Source: Acetobacter persici JCM 25330 (lineage in GTDB: Bacteria > Pseudomonadota > Alphaproteobacteria > Acetobacterales > Acetobacteraceae). From it: 64,000 nt of DNA. Both the position numbers and the translations under genes were made by a program. Under the pieces are notes generated by a model. It was given only the letters and a program-made list of their open reading frames with translations, was not told the origin of the DNA and ran no database searches. Positions within the stretch are counted from its first letter, which is position 1, and each line of letters opens with the position of its first letter. Shown here piece by piece: positions 10,448 to 19,639 of this stretch. The DNA lies in assembly GCF_000613905.1 (NCBI RefSeq), contig NZ_BAJW01000004.1, positions 1 to 64,000 of the forward strand. Direction: 5' to 3'.

Positions 10448-13272
10448 TGTGCCTCTGCCCAGTTTGCGCCTGTTCCTGTCTCAACCACCAGCGGCACGGA
10501 CAGGCTTGCCGCGGCTTCCATGACTGTGCGTACCAGTGCGGCTACGGCGTCAGCGTCCTTTGCATCGGCTTCAAACAGCAGTTCGTCATGAACCTGTAGC
10601 AGCATCCGGGCGGAAAGCCCGGCGTCGTTCAGGGCCGCAGGCAGCCTGACCATGGCGCGTTTGATAATGTCCGCAGCCCCGCCCTGCAGAGGGGCGTTAA
10701 TAGCCTGCCGTTCTGCATATTGCCGGCGTGCGGCACTTTTTTCATGAATGCCCGGCACATAGCACCGCCGACCAAACGGGGTCAGCACATAGCCCGTGGA
10801 GCGCGCCTGTTCCCGCATGCGCTCCATATAGTCACGGATACCCGGATACCGAGCAAAATAGGCATCAATATAGGCACGGGCTTCCCCCGCCGGAATGCCG
10901 AGCTGGCGTGCCAGACCAAAAGCGGAAATGCCATAGATAATCCCGAAATTGATGGCCTTGGCGCGGCGGCGGGTCAGGCTGTCCATGCCTTCCAGCGGAA
11001 TATTGAAGACTTCCGAGGCCGTGCGGGCATGAATATCCTGCCCCAGTTCAAATGCTTCCCGCAGGGCTGGAATATTCGCCACATCCGCCAGCAGGCGCAG
11101 TTCAATCTGGGAATAGTCGGCAGAAATCAGCGTCTTGCCGGGAGGCGCAATAAAAGCCCGCCGGATGCGGCCGCCTTCTTCCGTACGGATGGGGATGTTC
11201 TGCAAATTCGGGTCATTGGAAGACAGACGGCCTGTGGTGGTGATGGCCATCTGGAAGGAGGTATGTACCCGGTCATCCGTCGTGGCCTGTCGTAGCAGCG
11301 CATCCGTGTAGGTGCTTTTCAGTTTGGCCAGTTGCCGCCATGCCAGCACGCGGGCAGGGAGGTCATGCCCCTGATCAGCCAGATCCTGCAACACGGAGGA
11401 GTCCGTGCTCCATGCGCCTGCCTTGCCGCGTTTGCCGCCCTTCAAACCCATTTCATCAAACAGAATTTCACCAAGCTGGCGTGGGGAACCGACATTGAAG
11501 TCACGCCCCGCGGCCTCATGAATTTCTTTTTCCATGACGGCCATGCGGCTGGCAAAATCTTCCGACAGACGGCCCAGTTCGGCGCGGTCAACCGCGATCC
11601 CGGCTTTTTCCATGCTGGCGAGCACGGGTGAGAGCGGCCGCTCAAGCTGTTCATACAGGGCCAGCGCCTGATTGGTGCGCAAGGTGGGGTGCAGCACATA
11701 CCACAGCCGCAGCGTGACATCGGCATCCTCCGCAGCATAGGGCGTTGCGCGGGCCACCGGCACCTGCGTGAACGGAATCCGGTTGCGCCCGGTGCCTGTC
11801 ACACTGTCATAGCTGATGGGGGTGTGGGCCAGATGCAGGGTGGAGAGTTCATCCATCCCCTGTCCATGCTGCCCGGCGGATTGTGCGTAGGAGATCAGCA
11901 TGGTGTCATCCACCGGGCTGATGGTCGTAAAGTCCAGCCCGGCATGGTCAAAGACCAGCAGGTCAAACTTGGCGTTCTGGAAAACTTTCAGAACGGTGGG
12001 GTCGGTGAGCAAAGGACGCAGGAGGTCAAGTGCCGCGGTGGGCTGAAGCTGCTCCCCCGCCGGTTCTTCCAGCGTTCCCTCATGGCGCAGGGGGATATAG
12101 CAGGCCTTGCCCGGCGCAGTGGCCAGAGAAATACCCACCATGTTGGCGCTGAGCGGGTCAAGCCCGTCGGTTTCTGTATCCACAGCACACACACCGGCTT
12201 CCTGCGCGGCGGTGACCCATGTCTGAAGCTCTTCTGCCGTGCGCACCGTTTCATACGGGCCATAGGCCGTGGCAAGAGAGGAGGCGGCCTGTGCGGACTG
12301 ACCGTTATCAGGCGTTGTCGCTTCTGCGCCTGTGGGGGCAGAAGCGCCGTTGACGGAGGCATGGGCCGTGGCGCGGGCGGTGCGATGCGCATGCGCGCCA
12401 GAAGGATGGCCCACGCCCAGACGTGTGAGCACGGACCGGAAGCCCATGCTTTCCAGCCAGTCGGCCACCATCAGCTTGTCAAGCTCCCGCACGCCAAGGT
12501 CTTCCACAGGTACGGGCAGCGGCACATCCCGCGCCAGTTCCACCAGCTTGCGGGAGATGCGCGCGGCCTCGGCATGCTCAATCAGCATATCGCGCCGTTT
12601 GGATTTTTTCATATCCGGCGCGGCGGCCAGCACAGCTTCCAGCGTGCCGAACTCATTCACTAGGGCAGAGGCAGTTTTCGGACCAATGCCGGGGACACCG
12701 GGCACGTTGTCGGTCGGGTCACCCATCAGAGCCTGTACGTCCACCACCTTATCCGGGGTGACGCCAAATTTGGCTTCCACTTCCGGCGTGCTGATGGCGG
12801 TCTGCTTCATGGGTTCCAGCATGCACACGCCGGGGCCAATCAGTTGCATCAGGTCCTTATCGGAGGAGACAATGGTGCAGGTTCCGCCCATCTCCCGCAC
12901 GGAGGTGGCATAAGAGGCAATCAGATCATCCGCTTCCCATCCGGCCAGTTCAATGGCGGGCACATTGAAGGCCCGGGTCGCGTCACGGATCAGCGAAAAC
13001 TGCGGGCGCAGGTCTTCCGGCGGTTCGGGCCGGTGGGCTTTATACTGCGGATAAATTTCCGTGCGGAATGTCTGCCGTCCTGCATCAAAAACAACGGCCA
13101 GATGCGTCCCTACATGTTCGCGCAGCAGGCGGGCCAGCATGTTTGTAAAGCCATACACCGCGTTGACCGGCACCCCGTCCGGACTGGTCATGGGCGGCAG
13201 GGCATGAAAGGCGCGGAAGATAAAGCCGCTTCCATCTACCAGTACCAGGTGGGGTGTGTCTGTGTTGGTCAT
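10444..13272 (-). CDS. polA: DNA polymerase I
   Basis: A 942-residue replication and repair polymerase. I place the start at the ATG at 13272 (MTNTDTPHLVLVDGSGF), the usual PolA beginning; the open frame runs 39 codons further upstream without family resemblance. Order of domains: 5'-3' exonuclease (residues 1 to about 290), 3'-5' exonuclease with the acidic pair in AVDTETDGLDP near residue 400, and family A polymerase with motif A (SADYSQIELRLLA, about 710), the O-helix (RRRAKAINFGIIYG) and motif C (LLQVHDELLFEA, about 893). The acidic 3'-5' exonuclease residues are present, so proofreading is probably retained. Frame intact over 2.8 kb. Confidence 0.97.
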   Translation of the reverse strand: MTNTDTPHLVLVDGSGFIFRAFHALPPMTSPDGVPVNAVYGFTNMLARLLREHVGTHLAVVFDAGRQTFRTEIYPQYKAHRPEPPEDLRPQFSLIRDATRAFNVPAIELAGWEADDLIASYATSVREMGGTCTIVSSDKDLMQLIGPGVCMLEPMKQTAISTPEVEAKFGVTPDKVVDVQALMGDPTDNVPGVPGIGPKTASALVNEFGTLEAVLAAAPDMKKSKRRDMLIEHAEAARISRKLVELARDVPLPVPVEDLGVRELDKLMVADWLESMGFRSVLTRLGVGHPSGAHAHRTARATAHASVNGASAPTGAEATTPDNGQSAQAASSLATAYGPYETVRTAEELQTWVTAAQEAGVCAVDTETDGLDPLSANMVGISLATAPGKACYIPLRHEGTLEEPAGEQLQPTAALDLLRPLLTDPTVLKVFQNAKFDLLVFDHAGLDFTTISPVDDTMLISYAQSAGQHGQGMDELSTLHLAHTPISYDSVTGTGRNRIPFTQVPVARATPYAAEDADVTLRLWYVLHPTLRTNQALALYEQLERPLSPVLASMEKAGIAVDRAELGRLSEDFASRMAVMEKEIHEAAGRDFNVGSPRQLGEILFDEMGLKGGKRGKAGAWSTDSSVLQDLADQGHDLPARVLAWRQLAKLKSTYTDALLRQATTDDRVHTSFQMAITTTGRLSSNDPNLQNIPIRTEEGGRIRRAFIAPPGKTLISADYSQIELRLLADVANIPALREAFELGQDIHARTASEVFNIPLEGMDSLTRRRAKAINFGIIYGISAFGLARQLGIPAGEARAYIDAYFARYPGIRDYMERMREQARSTGYVLTPFGRRCYVPGIHEKSAARRQYAERQAINAPLQGGAADIIKRAMVRLPAALNDAGLSARMLLQVHDELLFEADAKDADAVAALVRTVMEAAASLSVPLVVETGTGANWAEAH

Positions 13273-13523
13273 GAAACTCTTGCAGGGCTTGGCCGGAATA
13301 AGGTGAGACGATGAATGAGCCGGGGATATGCGCCCCGGCCCGGTCTGTCCAGCATACAGGGGTGCGGAAGGAGCCTGCAAGGCAGGCACCGTGTTGGGTC
13401 AGGTTTTTGCGCGAATTTCCATAAATGCCCGGTGGCCGATACTGAGCCGGATCAAATATACAGAGTGTGAATAACTTATAATCTGAAATTGGCACTAAAA
13501 GAGCGGTCGCAATCTGTTTATAC

Positions 13524-13547
13524 ATCTATATCCGTATGGATATAGAT
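13524..13547. promoter_or_regulatory. Perfect 10-bp inverted repeat, candidate operator
   Basis: ATCTATATCC and GGATATAGAT flank a 4-bp GTAT spacer. It lies about 250 bp from each divergent gene. A dimeric repressor site is the simplest reading; no T-run follows, so it is not a typical terminator. Confidence 0.45.
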
Positions 13548-13644
13548 AGGGGTAACAGTCTGTAAAGGCTGCATGAATTTCGGGGTGGCCGAACATCAGA
13601 CCGTCAGCGTGTCCGTTTGATCACGGGATGATGAAGCAGGTTTT

Positions 13645-13667
13645 AACGCATCAGGGGATGCGTTTTT
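13645..13667 (+). terminator. Weak hairpin with short T-run
   Basis: AACGCATC and GATGCGTT form an 8-bp stem around AGGG and lead into TTT. It sits upstream of the DUF3034 gene, so it could be an attenuator or the end of an unrecognised short transcript. Confidence 0.3.
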
Positions 13668-13794
13668 AAAAATCATCGCAAAAATTTGAAACTTTTAGAA
13701 CGCATTTCGGACCAGTGTGGGCGGATGCAAGGCGCGGAGCTGCCAGAGCGGCAGCCTTCCGGCGCGATCACGGACATGAGGCGAGGGTGAGGAT

Positions 13795-14933
13795 ATGATT
13801 TTTCAGGGCAGACAGGGGCGCATGGCCCTTCCGCCAGTTTCACAGAAGGGCAGGGCCGCCAGGGTGCGTCTGCTACAGGTCTGGAAGACCCTGACCGGCC
13901 CGACGCTGACGGGTGTTGCCCTGCTGATGTTCCCTCACCTTTTGCTGGCGCAAACCTCCGCTACGGTCGCACCGTCCTCCAGAGCGCCCGCTGGCGGTAC
14001 GCCGCGCGTTACACTCGCGCCGGTTACGGCTCAGCCCGCCGCTGGCGCGACCACAGAGGCGCAGACGGCGGAGGAAAAGCCGGAAGCAGACCCCGTTACA
14101 GACCCGCAGACAGGGCTCACCTTTGATAAAATTTTTGACGGGCAGCGCACGCTTGGCACCAGTGCCTGAGTTCTCTGGAAGGCTCCAGCGGCGGAGGGAT
14201 TGCCAGCTGGGCGACCATCGGCGGTTACGGCAGCAAAAAAAGTATGGGGATGGCGTTTCACTACAGCTATGTGAGCCTGACCAACTATACGGACCAGAAT
14301 GTCGGCGCAGTCATGGGATTTTATGACCGCGTGGAAATTTCATACTCTCATAACTTCTTCCGCACCGGCTCAACCGGGCGCAAACTTGGCATCGGGCATG
14401 GCTATCAGTTTGATCTGGATACAGGCGGCATCAAGGTCCGGCTGTTCGGGCATGTGCTGGATAAAACCCTGCTGCCGCAGGTGGCGGTCGGGGCAATGTA
14501 TAAGCATGACGGGGATTCACGGGTGATCCATGCCGTCGGGTCAAAACATGCCGATGGAGCGGACGTGTATATTGCGGCGACCAAACTGTTCCCCAAAATT
14601 GGCCTGCTGGTGGATACCACCATGCGTCTGACCAAAGGCAATCAGTGGGGTATCCTCGGGTTTGGGGGGGACAGGAACGATAATTACTATCCCCAGTTTG
14701 AAGGATCACTCGGCTATCTGCCGTCTTTCATCCCCGGACTGGTTGTGGGGGTGGAATACCGGACCAAGCCGCGTAACCAGAACTTTACGCCGGAAAGTAA
14801 CTGGTTTGATGTTTACGCCAGCTATTTTGTCAACAAACACCTGAACATTACGGCGGCTTATGTCTCTCTGGGGACGATTGCCACCTACCGTAACCAGACC
14901 GGGGCCTATGTCTCCCTCCAGACAGGGTTTTAA
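13795..14933 (+). CDS. DUF3034 family outer-membrane protein (frameshifted)
   Basis: After repair this is a 379-residue protein. The N-terminus has a long leader with a hydrophobic segment (GVALLMFPHLLLAQ) and a proline/alanine-rich stretch. The C-terminal region (GGGIASWATIGGYGSKKS, then many alternating strands such as VEISYSHNFFRTG and YVSLQTGF at the end) matches the DUF3034 beta-barrel family of unknown function. The frame breaks near 14165: GCCTGAG where GCCCTGAG gives SALSSLEG. The corrected length is exactly 380 codons. An alternative start at 13822 (MALPPV) is possible. No operon partner; the next gene, dsbD, is convergent. Confidence 0.75.
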
Positions 14934-14947
14934 CCTCTGCTCGGATG

Positions 14948-14983
14948 CCCCCGGCTGAACTGGATAGTCAGCTCAGTCGGGGG
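14948..14983. terminator. Strong hairpin between convergent genes
   Basis: CCCCCGGCTGA and TCAGTCGGGGG can form an 11-bp stem with one G-T pair between the DUF3034 gene and dsbD, which converge here. There is no clear T-run on either strand, so its efficiency as a terminator is uncertain. Confidence 0.5.
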
Positions 14984-15001
14984 GATAAAGCGGACTGCGA
15001 T

Positions 15002-17239
15002 TTACTGAGTGATGGTGCTGGTCACCAGCCCCGGTGTCAGGATTTGCGGCAGCACGACTTCTGGCCCGTTAGCGGGAACATACAGGTAGAACGGCACGCC
15101 ATCCCGCCCATGCGCCTTCAGAAATGCGCTGATAGCCGGGTCATGATTCGTCCAGTCTCCGCGTAGTACGGTCACGCCACGGGCCGCCAATGCAGCCTGT
15201 GTGCCGGGGATATCCAGCGCCACTTTCTCATTGACCAGACAGGTGATGCACCAGGCGGCTGTCATATCCACAAAGACCGGTTTGCCCGCAGCATGCAGCT
15301 CTTTGAGGCGTGCTTCAGAAAACGGTTCTGTGCCTTTGGGCAGGCCGGAGGTGAGGCTGCCTGATGTGGCCGGGGCCGCGCTCTGGTGGCGCAGGGCAGG
15401 AACCAGAGCCAGTGCGCCCAGAAGCCCCAGCAGCGCCAGACCATGCAGTGCAGTACTGGCGCGGGTATGGCCCTGCTGGATCAGTTTGACCTGCGCCACA
15501 CCGTACATCCACGCCGCAAAGCCCAGCAGCACCAGCCCCGTGGCCAGCAGAAGCACAATGGAGGCCCCGCCTTCCAGCGCTGCAACCCACAGAAGCCACA
15601 CGCAGGACCCAAGCAGCGGGAAGGCCAGAAACTGACGGAGATACTGCATCCACGCGCCGGGTTTGGGCAGGCGGGCGGCCAGCCCCGGTACGGTGGTCAG
15701 CAGCAGGTAAGGGGCGGCCAGCCCCAGCCCCATGGCGGCAAAAACAATCAGCCCCATGGCAGGAGGCCCGGAGAGCGCCCCGGCAATCGCTACGCCCATA
15801 AACGGCGCGGTGCAGGGGGTGGCCACCACCACAGCCAGAATACCGGTGACAACATCATGCCAGTGGCCATGTGCGTGAGTGCTCAGAGAGCTGCCAGCGG
15901 TGACGGGCATGAACTCAAACACGCCCAGCAGATTGAGCGCCATGGCAAACAGCAGCCATGTGACCAGCGTGACAAACAGCGGGGACTGGAACTGAAAGCC
16001 CCAGTCCGCCGCCGCTCCGGCCACGCGCAGGCCCATCATGACACCACCCAGCGCCAGAAACGTGACCATAACCCCCAGACTGTAACAGGCAGCACTTGTG
16101 ACCTGCGTGCGGCGTTCCGCCTTGCCCAGCCGCGCGAGGGAGAGCGCCTTCATGGCCAGAATGGGGAAAACGCACGGCATCAGGTTGAGAATCAGGCCCC
16201 CCAGAAACGCGAAGGCCACCTGCTGTAAAAAGCCTGCCTGCGCCAGCTTCCCTGTAAATGAGGGAGAGGTGGCCTCGCTTGCTCCCTGTGCGGCCGCAGC
16301 AACCGGGCTGGCCGAGAGGGCGAGGGCGCGCTCACTCCCCGCAGCGTCTTTCAGCACCAGCACGCCGCTCAGGGGCTGGTTTGCGGCAAAATCCGGCAGG
16401 CGTTTGAGGTGCAGGGTCAGGCCGCCATCCTGCGCCGCGAAGTTTTGAGCCGAAGCCTGATCAATCAGTCCCTGCTGGTCAGGCATAAACCATGCATCCT
16501 GCACCGAGCGGGCTGAAAGGCCATGTCCTGTAACGCTGAGAACCCCATCCGCCGCAACAGTTGCCGCATAAGGGGACGGCACCGGGGTGGCGTCCGCCGC
16601 AGCCGCAAACAGCGGGGCCTCGGCGGAGGGATGCGCCGGGCCGGGTTGCAGCGTGACGCTCAGATCCGCTTCCTCCGGCACACAGACATTTTCACACACC
16701 AGCCAGCTTGCATGTGCCTTGAGGGTGGTCGGCCCACCGGGCTGCGCTGCGGCGGGCTGGAGCGCCAGCGCCATTGGCAGCACGACGTCCCCCGTATAGG
16801 CGTAAGACATCAGGGAGGCATCGGGGATGCGGTGCGGTGTTGGCCAGAGAATGGTTGAGGCTTTTCCGGTCGCGCCGCCGTCCGCTGTTACGGTCACCGC
16901 GGGTGCTTCTCCGGCATCACCGGGGTTGCGCCAGTATGTGTGCCAGCCCTGCTGAAGCTTCAGGCGGAGGGCTACATGCAGCGGGGCGCGTCCGTCCGTG
17001 GTGTCTGTATCCGTAATCAGGGTGGCAACGCTGTGCCCTGTGGTGGAAACCGGAGAGCTTTCCGCCGCACTGGCCTGTTGCCATGCCCCGGTCAGTCCTG
17101 CGCCACTGACGGTTGCACAGACGGCAAACAGCAGAGCCATCCCCCACAGGCAGCGTGCCAGCCGGTGCGTCAGCGTCCGTGGAGACGCAGTGAGGGGTGA
17201 GGCAGAGCAAACAGGGGCAGGAGAGCAAAAACGAGGCAT
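15002..17239 (-). CDS. dsbD: Protein-disulfide reductase, DsbD/ScsB family
   Basis: A 745-residue inner-membrane electron carrier that moves reducing power from cytoplasmic thioredoxin to periplasmic thiols. A signal/anchor segment (LWGMALLFAVCATVSGAG) is followed by a periplasmic N-domain with WLVCENVCVPEEADLSV, then about eight membrane helices including LNLMPCVFPILAMKAL and VVATPCTAPFMGVA, whose two Cys form the membrane thiol pair, and a C-terminal thioredoxin domain with AAWCITCLVNEK. All three cysteine pairs expected of DsbD are visible. A thioredoxin-like gene 1.3 kb away (18550) is a plausible client. Frame intact. Confidence 0.92.
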   Translation of the reverse strand: MPRFCSPAPVCSASPLTASPRTLTHRLARCLWGMALLFAVCATVSGAGLTGAWQQASAAESSPVSTTGHSVATLITDTDTTDGRAPLHVALRLKLQQGWHTYWRNPGDAGEAPAVTVTADGGATGKASTILWPTPHRIPDASLMSYAYTGDVVLPMALALQPAAAQPGGPTTLKAHASWLVCENVCVPEEADLSVTLQPGPAHPSAEAPLFAAAADATPVPSPYAATVAADGVLSVTGHGLSARSVQDAWFMPDQQGLIDQASAQNFAAQDGGLTLHLKRLPDFAANQPLSGVLVLKDAAGSERALALSASPVAAAAQGASEATSPSFTGKLAQAGFLQQVAFAFLGGLILNLMPCVFPILAMKALSLARLGKAERRTQVTSAACYSLGVMVTFLALGGVMMGLRVAGAAADWGFQFQSPLFVTLVTWLLFAMALNLLGVFEFMPVTAGSSLSTHAHGHWHDVVTGILAVVVATPCTAPFMGVAIAGALSGPPAMGLIVFAAMGLGLAAPYLLLTTVPGLAARLPKPGAWMQYLRQFLAFPLLGSCVWLLWVAALEGGASIVLLLATGLVLLGFAAWMYGVAQVKLIQQGHTRASTALHGLALLGLLGALALVPALRHQSAAPATSGSLTSGLPKGTEPFSEARLKELHAAGKPVFVDMTAAWCITCLVNEKVALDIPGTQAALAARGVTVLRGDWTNHDPAISAFLKAHGRDGVPFYLYVPANGPEVVLPQILTPGLVTSTITQ

Positions 17240-17393
17240 GAACGATCTCAGAGAAAAGAGCGACGGGAAAAAGCGGAGAGGTAACGCACCATAGCACGGT
17301 CCGTTGAGGGCGTAGAATGAAACCCCCGAATACGATAGAGCGTGGAGAACAGGCGGCCTCGCATCAGGTCAGGCTCAGATAAAGCAGGGAACG

Positions 17394-18494
17394 ATGAGGT
17401 TTTTCAGCAGGCTTTTCAGGCGGACGGCAGAGACGGGCAGCGTGCGGCTGAAGGACGTCGCCAGACGGGTAACGGTTCTGGAAACGGTTCCGGCGGCCCC
17501 GGCGGCGCTGGTTGCAGATGGTGTTCTGCCAACGGGAGCCACTTCTCTGTTCCGCGGGTGGAAGTCTGACCCGGCGACTTTGTGTTTGTATGATCTGCGG
17601 GATGTCGTGCTGGACCGTTCCCTGATGGTGTTCCTCAAGGACGGCAAACCTTTGCTGGAAACGGCCTATCTGCAAGATCCTGCCGCTGTTGCCGCGCTGC
17701 GTATCCGTCCGGCGGATGTTGTGCAGGTGCTGGACCAGCCCGGCCCCGTCGCGGCCTGTTTTGACCACTGGGATAGCAATTATTACCATTGGCTTTCCCA
17801 TACAGTGCCAACCTTGCAGGCGTTGCGTGCCACCGGGCATGGCGCCGCCCGGCTTATTCTGCCCGCAGGCCTGCGCCCGTGGCAGGCTGAAACACTGGCT
17901 CTGTCGGGCTTTGACGCGCACAGAAGCGTTCTGACCGAGCATGGTAAGCAATATGCCTTCCGCCGGGTGCTGTATGCGGATTATGTGCGAGGCGCTGCGG
18001 ATTTTTCTGTCTCCCCTTTATCACAGGCAGCGTATCGGTCTCTGGGAACCGGGCAACCTGCCACCGGGCCTCGGGATCTGCGTATTTTCATAGAACGAGG
18101 GGACGCCACGAACCGTAAAATCCCGAATGAAGCAGAGCTGACGGCGGCCTTGCAGGCCCGGGGTTTTGTGTGCATCCGCCCGGAAACACTCCCGGTTGCT
18201 GAACAGATCCGCCTCTTCAACAGAGCCAGACTGGTGGTGGGGCAACTTGGGGCAGGGATTTCCAACTGTGTGTGGTGTCAGCCCGGCACGGTGGTGTTTG
18301 AACTGGTGGCCGAACACCATCAGAACCCGTGTGATCTCCTGCTGGCAATGCAGGCCGGGTTACACTATTGGGGCAAACTGATGCCAACAGGCCAGCAGGA
18401 AGATAATCACACGGCTCAGTCAGAACAGCCGCTTGATATCGCCTCTGTTCTGCAGGAACTGGAGCAGATCGAGGCATATCTTCCGCCAGTGTGA
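17394..18494 (+). CDS. Glycosyltransferase family 61 protein (DUF563)
   Basis: A 366-residue GT61/DUF563 protein related to the one at 8640. Shared landmarks are the central DHWDSNYYHWLSHTVPTL, RIFIERGDATNRKI-like RIFIERGDATNRK, the helix EQIRLFNRARLVVGQLGAG and the C-terminal FELVAEHH. It has no signal peptide. It is divergent from dsbD across 154 bp and converges with the thioredoxin gene 55 bp downstream, so it is monocistronic. Such enzymes usually act on surface polysaccharides; donor and acceptor cannot be told from sequence. Confidence 0.85.
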   Translation: MRFFSRLFRRTAETGSVRLKDVARRVTVLETVPAAPAALVADGVLPTGATSLFRGWKSDPATLCLYDLRDVVLDRSLMVFLKDGKPLLETAYLQDPAAVAALRIRPADVVQVLDQPGPVAACFDHWDSNYYHWLSHTVPTLQALRATGHGAARLILPAGLRPWQAETLALSGFDAHRSVLTEHGKQYAFRRVLYADYVRGAADFSVSPLSQAAYRSLGTGQPATGPRDLRIFIERGDATNRKIPNEAELTAALQARGFVCIRPETLPVAEQIRLFNRARLVVGQLGAGISNCVWCQPGTVVFELVAEHHQNPCDLLLAMQAGLHYWGKLMPTGQQEDNHTAQSEQPLDIASVLQELEQIEAYLPPV

Positions 18495-18549
18495 CGCCTG
18501 TTTCGGCCTGACCTGCTTTCCAGTCTGACGACTGACCAGAAGCGTGTGG

Positions 18550-19101
18550 TCAGGAGCGCTTGGCCCACTCGGCCAGTTTGTCCACTACAGCTTGTCCGGA
18601 CATGCGGCGGGCGTCGCCCAGCGCCAGAGTTTCGTCCCCGTTCAGCACCTTGCCGTCAGGTGTCACGATCAGGGCAACCGGGATCGCCTTGATGGTGATG
18701 CCGAATTTTTTGGCAAGATCCATGTTCTGGTTGAAGTGGTCGACATTGACGGACACAACCTCAAAGGTTTGCTCCACCCACGGGCTGACCGCCGGGTGCG
18801 TCAGCACACCTGCCAGCACGCGGCAGTCCGGGCACCAGTTGGCCCCGAAATCAATCAGCACTTTCCGGCCTGTCTTGCGGGCCTGCGCAAAAGCAGCATC
18901 GACTGCGGCATGGGCACTTTCCGGCTCCGCGTAGGGGTGTGCAACGGCTGTAATCGGCGCAGAGCCAATCTGGGGCACGGGCAGCGCGGCGGCAGCGGGA
19001 GCTGTGCCGGTTTGTGCAGCGGCGGTCTGCGCTACGCCCGCCACGGAGACTGTCAGAGCCGTTGCCAGCAGCAGAGTGCGGAAAAGGGCGGTGGAACGCA
19101 T
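18550..19101 (-). CDS. Periplasmic thioredoxin-family protein
   Basis: A 183-residue thioredoxin-fold protein. The ATG at 19101 gives a clear signal peptide (ALFRTLLLATALTVSVAGV followed by AQTAAAQ). The redox site is WCPDC in LIDFGANWCPDCRVLAG, close to the DUF255/thioredoxin_7 arrangement, and the cis-proline loop is IKAIPVALIV. It probably works as a periplasmic reductase fed by the nearby DsbD, which is inference from location and fold. The longer open frame starting at 19170 lacks resemblance. It is followed on the opposite strand by the GT61 gene. Confidence 0.85.
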   Translation of the reverse strand: MRSTALFRTLLLATALTVSVAGVAQTAAAQTGTAPAAAALPVPQIGSAPITAVAHPYAEPESAHAAVDAAFAQARKTGRKVLIDFGANWCPDCRVLAGVLTHPAVSPWVEQTFEVVSVNVDHFNQNMDLAKKFGITIKAIPVALIVTPDGKVLNGDETLALGDARRMSGQAVVDKLAEWAKRS

Positions 19102-19275
19102 GCAGAAGACTCCTTGCTCAACGATAAAACGCTTTTCCGGCCGGAAGGCATGCAAGACACAGCGTGTCACGCAGCGGAACTGTTGAGAGGAATATGTAGG
19201 GAGCGTACGGAATAAATGTCAATTCAATACGTGCAAAAATAAAACCACAAAAAAATATGTAAATAAGGGGTGGTC

Positions 19276-19500
19276 TTAATGTTGCCCTGCGTCGGATACA
19301 CCCGGCTGCAACACAAAAAGACGGGAACAGTAAGGGCAAACCGTCTGGTGCCCGCCAATAGCCAGCCACACGCGCGGGTGGCCTAACGCACCCAGCCCGC
19401 CATCACACGCGACTTTGCGGCTATCCACCACAATGGTTTCAACATAACCCAGACGGGGGCGCGGAACCGGTTGGTGGCTTGAAGGCGCATGGAGGCACAT
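19276..19500 (-). CDS. CHCC-type zinc-finger protein (NDUFS6-like)
   Basis: A small 74-residue protein carrying the zf-CHCC pattern: VACDGGLGALGHPRVWL, then CPYCSRLFVL, with Cys, His, Cys, Cys able to bind one zinc. In alphaproteobacteria this family resembles the NDUFS6 accessory subunit of complex I and usually stands alone. The start at 19500 is the nearest ATG; the frame is open further upstream with no family resemblance, so the true N-terminus may differ. It lies between the thioredoxin gene and the divergent hydrolase. Confidence 0.75.
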   Translation of the reverse strand: MCLHAPSSHQPVPRPRLGYVETIVVDSRKVACDGGLGALGHPRVWLAIGGHQTVCPYCSRLFVLQPGVSDAGQH

Positions 19501-19639
19501 CCCTGTTGGTTTGCTCTGAGGTCGTTTCCCGCAGAATGCGGTGTGCAGACTCTTTGCCCCGGTCCTGACTGGCGCGGAACTGTAAGGAATGATAGCGGGT
19601 TGACATGAGCTTTTCCATGCATTCTCCCTTCCCATCCGC

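Larger units (their letters stand above)
13273..13794. other. Intergenic region between polA and the DUF3034 gene
   Basis: This 522-bp divergent spacer has no convincing gene. Open frames crossing it show no family resemblance. It contains the inverted repeat at 13524-13547 and a terminator-like hairpin at 13645-13667, each listed separately. Confidence 0.6.

Noticed and set aside
15386-16228. A long plus-strand frame opposite dsbD
   Set aside because: It is rich in Gln, Arg and His as expected from reversed hydrophobic codons, and dsbD on the other strand has all expected cysteine pairs.
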